From Halorubellus sp. JP-L1 (GTDB taxonomy: Archaea > Halobacteriota > Halobacteria > Halobacteriales > Natrialbaceae), in NCBI RefSeq assembly GCF_011440375.1, contig NZ_JAAOIR010000004.1:62001-126000 (forward strand): 64,000 nt of DNA, given 5' to 3'. This document shows positions 59,476 through 64,000 of the stretch, piece after piece. Positions within the stretch are counted from its first letter, which is position 1, and each line of letters opens with the position of its first letter. The notes below the pieces were generated by a model, which did not search any database, was not told the DNA's origin, and was given only the letters and a program-made list of their open reading frames with translations. Position numbers and translations under genes: made by a program.

Positions 59476-60441
59476 TCAGATGCCGTGGCCGGCGAGGAAG
59501 TGCGCGACCGTCCGCGCGGCCGCGTCGACGGTCCGGTCGTTCTCGTCGAGCGGCGGGGCGGTCTCGACGACCTCGAACCCGGCGACGCGGTCGTCGCTCG
59601 CGGCGACCCTGACCATCCGGAACAGTTCGCGAGCCGTGATGCCGCCGGGCGTCGGCGCGCTCGACCCCGGGTAGGGTGCGTCGAGCACGTCGATGTCGAC
59701 GCTCACGTACACCTGGTCGACGTCGCCGAGCGCGTCGAGCGCGCGATCGACGGCTTCGACGTCGTCGTCGCCGACCTCCTCGGCGGTCACGATCTCGTAG
59801 TCGTTGTCGCGGACGAAGTCGTGGTAGCCCGTCGACGTCTCGAAGTGCCGTGCGCCGACGACGGCGAGCGCGTCGAGGCCGTCGTCGTGGAGCTGTCGGT
59901 ACGGCGACCCGCTCGTCGGGTCCTCGCGGACCACTCGACAGTCGAGGTGCGCGTCGAAGCTCACGACGCCCAGCGAGTCCGTGCCCGCCCCGACGTCCCG
60001 GTCGAGTAGGGGGCTGGCGTTCGCGTACGTCGTCGAGTTGTCGCCACCGAGAAACACGGGCGCGGTGTCGCGATCGTGGACCGCTCGCGTCGCGTCCGCG
60101 ATCGCGCTCTGTACGACCGCGGTCGACTCCTGCTCTGGGAAGGCGACGTTCCCGAGGTCCGCGAGCGAGTCGACGGGCCCGGCGTCGAAGTGATGCGTCT
60201 TCGTGCTCATCAACGACCGCCTGATCGCGGCCGGGCCCTCGCTCGCGCCCTGCCGCGAGATGACGGCGCCGTCGTAGGGGACGCCGACGAGGACCGCGTC
60301 GTAGTCCGCGGCGTCCTCGAGCGTCGCACCGTCGACGAGGTGCCCGAACTGGTCGTCGACGGGGTCCGTGCTCGTCGGTCGCCACTCCGGGGGCTCCAGT
60401 AGGTCGGTCACGTCCGGAGAGTCGATTGCGCCACCCTTCAA
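59476..60441 (-). CDS. hutG: arginase/agmatinase-family ureohydrolase, probable formimidoylglutamase
   Basis: A 321-residue ureohydrolase. Metal motifs: [15 protein letters not shown] (about 130), SFDAHLDCR (about 162) and [14 protein letters not shown] (about 245). In the first motif the family normally has GGDHS; here His is Asn, so one expected Mn ligand is absent. [20 protein letters not shown] and [12 protein letters not shown] are like haloarchaeal HutG, which turns N-formimino-glutamate into glutamate and formamide in histidine breakdown; agmatinase is the alternative. hutH is 20 kb away. The start could be TTG at 60441 or GTG at 60411; no clear promoter decides. Confidence 0.72.
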   Translation of the reverse strand: MKGGAIDSPDVTDLLEPPEWRPTSTDPVDDQFGHLVDGATLEDAADYDAVLVGVPYDGAVISRQGASEGPAAIRRSLMSTKTHHFDAGPVDSLADLGNVAFPEQESTAVVQSAIADATRAVHDRDTAPVFLGGDNSTTYANASPLLDRDVGAGTDSLGVVSFDAHLDCRVVREDPTSGSPYRQLHDDGLDALAVVGARHFETSTGYHDFVRDNDYEIVTAEEVGDDDVEAVDRALDALGDVDQVYVSVDIDVLDAPYPGSSAPTPGGITARELFRMVRVAASDDRVAGFEVVETAPPLDENDRTVDAAARTVAHFLAGHGI

Positions 60442-60474
60442 TCGTCCCCCTTCGAGCGGTGACGGACGATACCG

Positions 60475-61365
60475 TCATCCCGACGGTCGGATCTTCGCGG
60501 TCGGGACGACGCCGGTGACGCGCACGAGGTGGTCGTCCTTCAGGACGGTGACGTTCGACACCGACGCGTCCGGCGTCAGTCGGGACTCCCATCGGTCGAC
60601 GACGTCCAACCGCGCGTTCCGCTTGCTCGGGTCCCGGTGGTCGGCTGCGAGTCGCGCCGTCGCCAGCACCGACTGCTCGCCGCGCACAGACACCCCGAAG
60701 ATCTCGCTTCGAAAGTCGACGTCCGAGAGCGACGGCGAGACGCTCACGTACTGGCAGGCCGGGAGCGCGTCCGCGACGCGACGCGAGGGCTCGTGGACGT
60801 CGAGCAACCGGTCCTCGTCGCCCGCCACCGCGGCAGCGATCGTGGTCGCGTACTGGCGGCGTTCGCGAGCCGACCCGACCAGGGGTGCGGCCGCCTCCAC
60901 CACGGCGTCGTCGGTGACAGCGGCCGCCCAGTCCTCGCCCTCGAAGTACGGTCGCCCGGACGCGGTGGTCTCCTCGCCTGCGTCGGCGAGCGACGACCGG
61001 GCCGCGTCCGCGTCGACGCCGACGAACGCGCGCGCCCCCGCTACCTTCGCGTACGCCGTCGTCGACGGCAGGGAGACGACGTCCGAGACGGGCGACGAGA
61101 GGGGTTCGTGTCCGGCGAGCGCGTGGGGTGGGTCCGCGAGGTGCGCGCCGTGATCTCTGAGGTCGTCGAGCCTGCCGAGTACGACCGGCGGCCGCCGCGG
61201 GATCGCCACGTCGGTCGCCTCGTACGCGAAGCGGAACTCGGATCCCGCGACGCCAGGTGCCTCCGCGATCGACGGGACCGTCGGTCCGCCACCGCTACAG
61301 CCGGCGAGCCCCGCGGCGAGTCCGGCACCCGCGGCGCCCAGGAACCGTCGTCGTGTCGTTCGCAT
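60475..61365 (-). CDS. Tat lipoprotein, unknown function
   Basis: A 296-residue protein: twin-arginine signal MRTTRRRFLGAAGAGLAAGL with lipobox AGC (Cys at 23), then a globular domain with alternating helices and strands (FRFAYEATDVAIPRRPPVVL, TAYAKVAGARAFVGVDADAA, YVSVSPSLSDVDF, RLAADHRDPSKRNARLDVVD). It should be exported folded through Tat and lipid-anchored. I do not recognise the domain. It is 33 bases upstream of the HutG-like gene on the same strand, so a shared transcript is possible. Confidence 0.75.
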   Translation of the reverse strand: MRTTRRRFLGAAGAGLAAGLAGCSGGGPTVPSIAEAPGVAGSEFRFAYEATDVAIPRRPPVVLGRLDDLRDHGAHLADPPHALAGHEPLSSPVSDVVSLPSTTAYAKVAGARAFVGVDADAARSSLADAGEETTASGRPYFEGEDWAAAVTDDAVVEAAAPLVGSARERRQYATTIAAAVAGDEDRLLDVHEPSRRVADALPACQYVSVSPSLSDVDFRSEIFGVSVRGEQSVLATARLAADHRDPSKRNARLDVVDRWESRLTPDASVSNVTVLKDDHLVRVTGVVPTAKIRPSG

Positions 61366-61468
61366 CGCCGGTCGGTTCGTCACAGCGCGCTGAAAAGGTC
61401 GCGGTTCGTGTCTCGGGTTCCCTCCGGCGATACCTGCACGGGCCCGCTCGAGGCTCGGTCCGTGATGC

Positions 61469-63181
61469 TCACTCCTCGTCGGTCGTCGTCCGACGCCTCC
61501 GACGTAGTGCCACTCCGGCCGCGGACGCCAGTGCCGTCGCACTCGCGACGACGCCGAATCCCGGGGTCGACCCGCTCCCGTCGGTCCCGGTCCCACCATC
61601 ACCCGTCGGGTCCGTCGTCTCCGACGCCGTCTCGGTCGATGGACTCGTTGCCGTCGCCCTCGGCTCCGTCGTCGACGCATCGGTCGTCGGACTCGCCGTC
61701 GTCGACGCCGTCGGCGCACAGACAGCCTCGATCGAGAAGTCACCGCGGTCGCCGGTGACCCGCAGAAGGCGCTCGTTCGAGGCCAGGAAGAGGTCGCCGT
61801 CGACGACTCGCGGCGTCGTCGACGCCCGCTCCCCGACCCGGTACTCGAAGCGCTTCGCGCCGCCGCGGACCGCGAACCCGTACAGCCAGCCTTCGCGGTC
61901 CACGACGTACACCGTCCCGTTCGCGACCGTCGGCGGCATCTCCACGGCGGCCCGGGTGTCCGCTCGCCACCCCCACTCGCCCGTCTCGACGTCCATCGCC
62001 GTCACGTGCCCGCCGAGCGACCCGACGAACGCCCGACAGTCCGCTATCGCGACCCCGTTCCGCGGCCCGAACTCGAACCCCTCCTTCTGCCAGACCATGT
62101 CGTGACCGTCGAGGTCGAACGCGAGCATCCGACCGCGCGTCCCGTCCGGCACGAGGAGGTGGTCGTCGGCGACCGCTGGCGGCGCGACGCCCTTACCGCC
62201 ACCGAGTGACACGTCGTACTTCCATCGCTCGCGCCCGTTCTCGACGTCTAGCGCGTACAGGAACGACGCCTGATCGCCGGGCGCCCACGTGTTCACGTAC
62301 ACCAGACCGTCGTCGATGGGTTGACTCCCGTAGATCCGGAGGTTCTCGGCGTCGTCGCTGGTGTCGTGACGCCACACCCGGAACCCCTCCGCGGGGTCGA
62401 GCGCGTAGAACCGCCCGTCGTTGCAGCCGACGAACACCGTCCCGTCGTGGTACTTCGGCGAGGACTTCACGTCCCGGCCGACCCCCCACTTCCAGAGCTC
62501 CTGGCCGCTCTCGAGGTCGAGCCCGACGACGAACGACTCGTTCCCGGCCGCGTACACGCGACCGTCGCCGACGGCGACCGAGGCGTTCACCTCCGGCATC
62601 GTCGTCCGCCAGACGTGCTCGCCGGTCTCGACGTCGACGGCGTGGACGTAGTTCTGGCTGGACGTGACCGCGCCGTCGCCGAAGATCACCACCCCGTCGG
62701 CGATCGTCGGCGGTGCGTACTCGATCCGCCCGGTCTTGTACTTGCCGCCGCGGACGTGGTCGACGCTCACGTCGAACTCCCAGACCTCAGAGGCCGACCC
62801 AGTGACCGCGGACGCGTCCGGCGCGTACCTGGTGTTCGCGACGTCGAACCCGTCCATCACCCACTCCGTCGGCGTCGCGTTTGCGGCGGTCGGCGTCGCG
62901 TTCGCCGCCGTGGACTCGCCAGCACGCTCGCGGCCCACGCCGGGCGACGACTCGCTCGCGTCCGCGGCGGCGGACGAGACTGTCGCGCCGACCCCGAACG
63001 CAACTGCGGCGCCCGCCGTCGCACTCAAGACCGTCCGGCGACCCAAGCCACTGCGAGCGTCCGCCCCGTCCATCGTCACCACCTTCGACCGGTCGAGTGT
63101 CCCCCGCGATGCCCCACCGTCGGATTCCACGGTCGACTCGCGTGCCCCGCCCGCGTCCTCCTGCCCATGATCGCTCGACAT
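61469..63181 (-). CDS. PQQ-type beta-propeller surface protein with Tat signal and PGF-CTERM
   Basis: A 570-residue exported protein. A Tat-type signal (LGRRTVLSATAGAAVAFGVG) starts after a long N-region; a TATA-like CGTATATG at 63215-63222 favours the ATG at 63181, an internal ATG at 63073 would give a more ordinary signal peptide. Seven or eight propeller blades follow (for example HAVDVETGEHVWRTTMP, GLDLESGQELWKWGVG, ALDVENGRERWKYDV). A Thr/Ser-rich stalk leads to a C-terminal PGF-CTERM (STPGFGVVASATALAS, hydrophobic, RRRRR), recognised by archaeosortase A. A duplicated AANATPT occurs after the signal. Similar in repeat type to the truncated gene at the left edge. Confidence 0.87.
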   Translation of the reverse strand: MSSDHGQEDAGGARESTVESDGGASRGTLDRSKVVTMDGADARSGLGRRTVLSATAGAAVAFGVGATVSSAAADASESSPGVGRERAGESTAANATPTAANATPTEWVMDGFDVANTRYAPDASAVTGSASEVWEFDVSVDHVRGGKYKTGRIEYAPPTIADGVVIFGDGAVTSSQNYVHAVDVETGEHVWRTTMPEVNASVAVGDGRVYAAGNESFVVGLDLESGQELWKWGVGRDVKSSPKYHDGTVFVGCNDGRFYALDPAEGFRVWRHDTSDDAENLRIYGSQPIDDGLVYVNTWAPGDQASFLYALDVENGRERWKYDVSLGGGKGVAPPAVADDHLLVPDGTRGRMLAFDLDGHDMVWQKEGFEFGPRNGVAIADCRAFVGSLGGHVTAMDVETGEWGWRADTRAAVEMPPTVANGTVYVVDREGWLYGFAVRGGAKRFEYRVGERASTTPRVVDGDLFLASNERLLRVTGDRGDFSIEAVCAPTASTTASPTTDASTTEPRATATSPSTETASETTDPTGDGGTGTDGSGSTPGFGVVASATALASAAGVALRRRRRTTTDEE

Positions 63182-63345
63182 TGCGGTTCGAACCGACCCA
63201 TGCATCGAACACACATATACGTTGCAGACTGCATCCACTCGGTGGCCAATTCGCAATCGCCCACAGCTGACCGACGAGCGCCGTCCGGGCATTCAAGTGC
63301 GATCGGGCGGCGACGGTCGACATGACTGGACGGAGGCGGTCGTAG

Positions 63346-63879
63346 GTGGGGCATCGTGCACTCGTCGCGTACGAACGACCGACGGGCGGGTACACGGTGC
63401 GGTACTCGCAGTGGGGCGCCCACGGCTACCGGTTGCTCGACGCCGTGACCGAGTCGACGCCGCTGGGCGGACGCGGTCGCGGCGGGGACGCACCCAGGGT
63501 TCGGCCGGGTCCGCTCGGCGTCGCGGACGACCTCGCGGACCTCGCGGCGACGTACGTCGATCCGCTCGCGCACGAGGCCGCGTTCGTCGTCACGCCATCG
63601 TTCTGCGTCCGCGCGTTCGAATCGCTCGCGTTCTGGCTCGACGACCCGACCGTCGAGTACGGCGGCGCGCTCGTTCCTCTCAGACGGGATCGCGACCCCG
63701 AGCACGACGCCAGCGAGTTGCGCGCGTGGCGCCGCGGCGCCACTGCCGCTCACGCTCGAGCGGTGGGCGACGCACCCCGTCGCGTTCACGAGGACCTCCT
63801 GGACGCGCTCGACGCCGAGGTCGCGGACCGGACCGTCGTCGCCATTCCGCCCGATTCGACGGACGCAACCGGACTCTGA
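63346..63879 (+). CDS. DUF6735-like haloarchaeal protein
   Basis: A 177-residue soluble protein beginning GHRALVAYERPTGGYTVRYS and followed by QWGAHGYRLL, a start I associate with the haloarchaeal DUF6735 family. There is no signal, membrane segment or metal motif. Middle part VADDLADLAATYVDPLAHEA and the end RRVHEDLLDALDAEVADRTV are acidic helices. Start codon GTG at 63346. Function unknown; single gene. Confidence 0.7.
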   Translation: MGHRALVAYERPTGGYTVRYSQWGAHGYRLLDAVTESTPLGGRGRGGDAPRVRPGPLGVADDLADLAATYVDPLAHEAAFVVTPSFCVRAFESLAFWLDDPTVEYGGALVPLRRDRDPEHDASELRAWRRGATAAHARAVGDAPRRVHEDLLDALDAEVADRTVVAIPPDSTDATGL

Positions 63880-63961
63880 GACCAGTTGGATTCGCTCTCA
63901 GTCGGAAGGTACGGCCAGCGCGGTCGCGACGCTTAACTGCGGGCGATGGTTACGCTCGTTC

Positions 63962-64000
63962 GTGACGCTCGACAGCGGGCCCACTCCGTCCGAGCCATCC
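63962..64000 (+). CDS. first codons of a gene cut by the window edge (tentative)
   Basis: A CTTAACTG element at 63931-63938 is followed after 23 nt by GTG (63962), opening a frame TLDSGPTPSEPS to the window end. The spacing fits a leaderless haloarchaeal gene; too short to identify. Confidence 0.3.
   Translation, partial: MTLDSGPTPSEPS

Overview
The window is a stretch of haloarchaeal (class Halobacteria) chromosome. The signs are very high G+C, strongly acidic proteins, TATA boxes of the TTTAT(C/T)/TTTA type placed about 23-28 nt before start codons (leaderless transcripts), Tat-lipobox lipoproteins, PGF-CTERM anchored surface proteins, archaellins with a PibD-type peptidase, and several families known only from haloarchaea. 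Genus cannot be decided from the sequence alone. I see no rRNA, tRNA, CRISPR array or complete insertion sequence. About 66 protein genes are supported, plus candidate leader mini-ORFs.

Layout. 1-3.5 kb: the end of a PQQ-type beta-propeller gene, an ABC exporter pair (permease and ATPase), and a small membrane protein. 3.6-9.2 kb: a membrane histidine kinase, a class-I amidotransferase, a 5'-nucleotidase-type phosphatase, a tiny Tat lipoprotein, a MOSC protein and a DUF2237 protein. 9.3-10.6 kb: two archaellin-like genes in tandem, followed by about 830 bp without a convincing gene but with several perfect inverted repeats. 11.4-15.7 kb: small proteins, a metallo-beta-lactamase-fold hydrolase, a UspA/pyridoxamine-oxidase-like pair and an aldehyde dehydrogenase. 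15.8-20.6 kb: a four-gene operon (DUF4129-like, DUF7269-like, DUF58, polytopic membrane protein), divergent from an M48 protease and a PGF-CTERM gluzincin. 23.8-31.1 kb: SDR, Nudix with a possible leader ORF, a second ABC exporter operon with an ArsR-like regulator upstream, a NERD-UvrD helicase and a small membrane protein. 31.3-37.4 kb: A24 preflagellin peptidase, a second M48 protease, a 5-FTHF cyclo-ligase-like protein, a zinc alcohol dehydrogenase, HAD, RidA and a micro zinc ribbon. 37.4-39.2 kb: histidine ammonia-lyase preceded by a notable tandem array of overlapping mini-ORFs. 39.3-49.8 kb: Nudix, aldo/keto reductase, a biotin ECF transporter operon (bioY-bioM-bioN), MFS, response regulator/PAS, ZIP transporter, and membrane proteins. 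49.8-54.0 kb: arylsulfotransferase plus membrane glycosyltransferase operon, divergent from an unusual extracellular solute-binding protein and a PAP2 phosphatase. 54.0-56.4 kb: an AT-rich island with an OLD-family nuclease, flanked by a dead fragment of the ZIP transporter gene. 56.4-64 kb: RNA polymerase epsilon-like protein, MATE transporter, PaaI thioesterase, HutG-like ureohydrolase, a Tat lipoprotein, a PGF-CTERM PQQ propeller protein, a DUF6735 protein and the first codons of a further gene.

The points most worth following up are: (i) the hutH leader, where a 32-bp unit is repeated so that four 11-codon ORFs are chained by ATGA overlaps into the hutH start codon; (ii) the solute-binding protein at 51316, whose family lobes appear in swapped (circularly permuted) order; (iii) the AT-rich OLD nuclease next to a relic of the ZIP gene that is intact 8 kb away; (iv) paired archaellin-like proteins sharing two cysteines, one of them the last residue; and (v) a HutG-like enzyme with Asn where the family normally has a metal-binding His.
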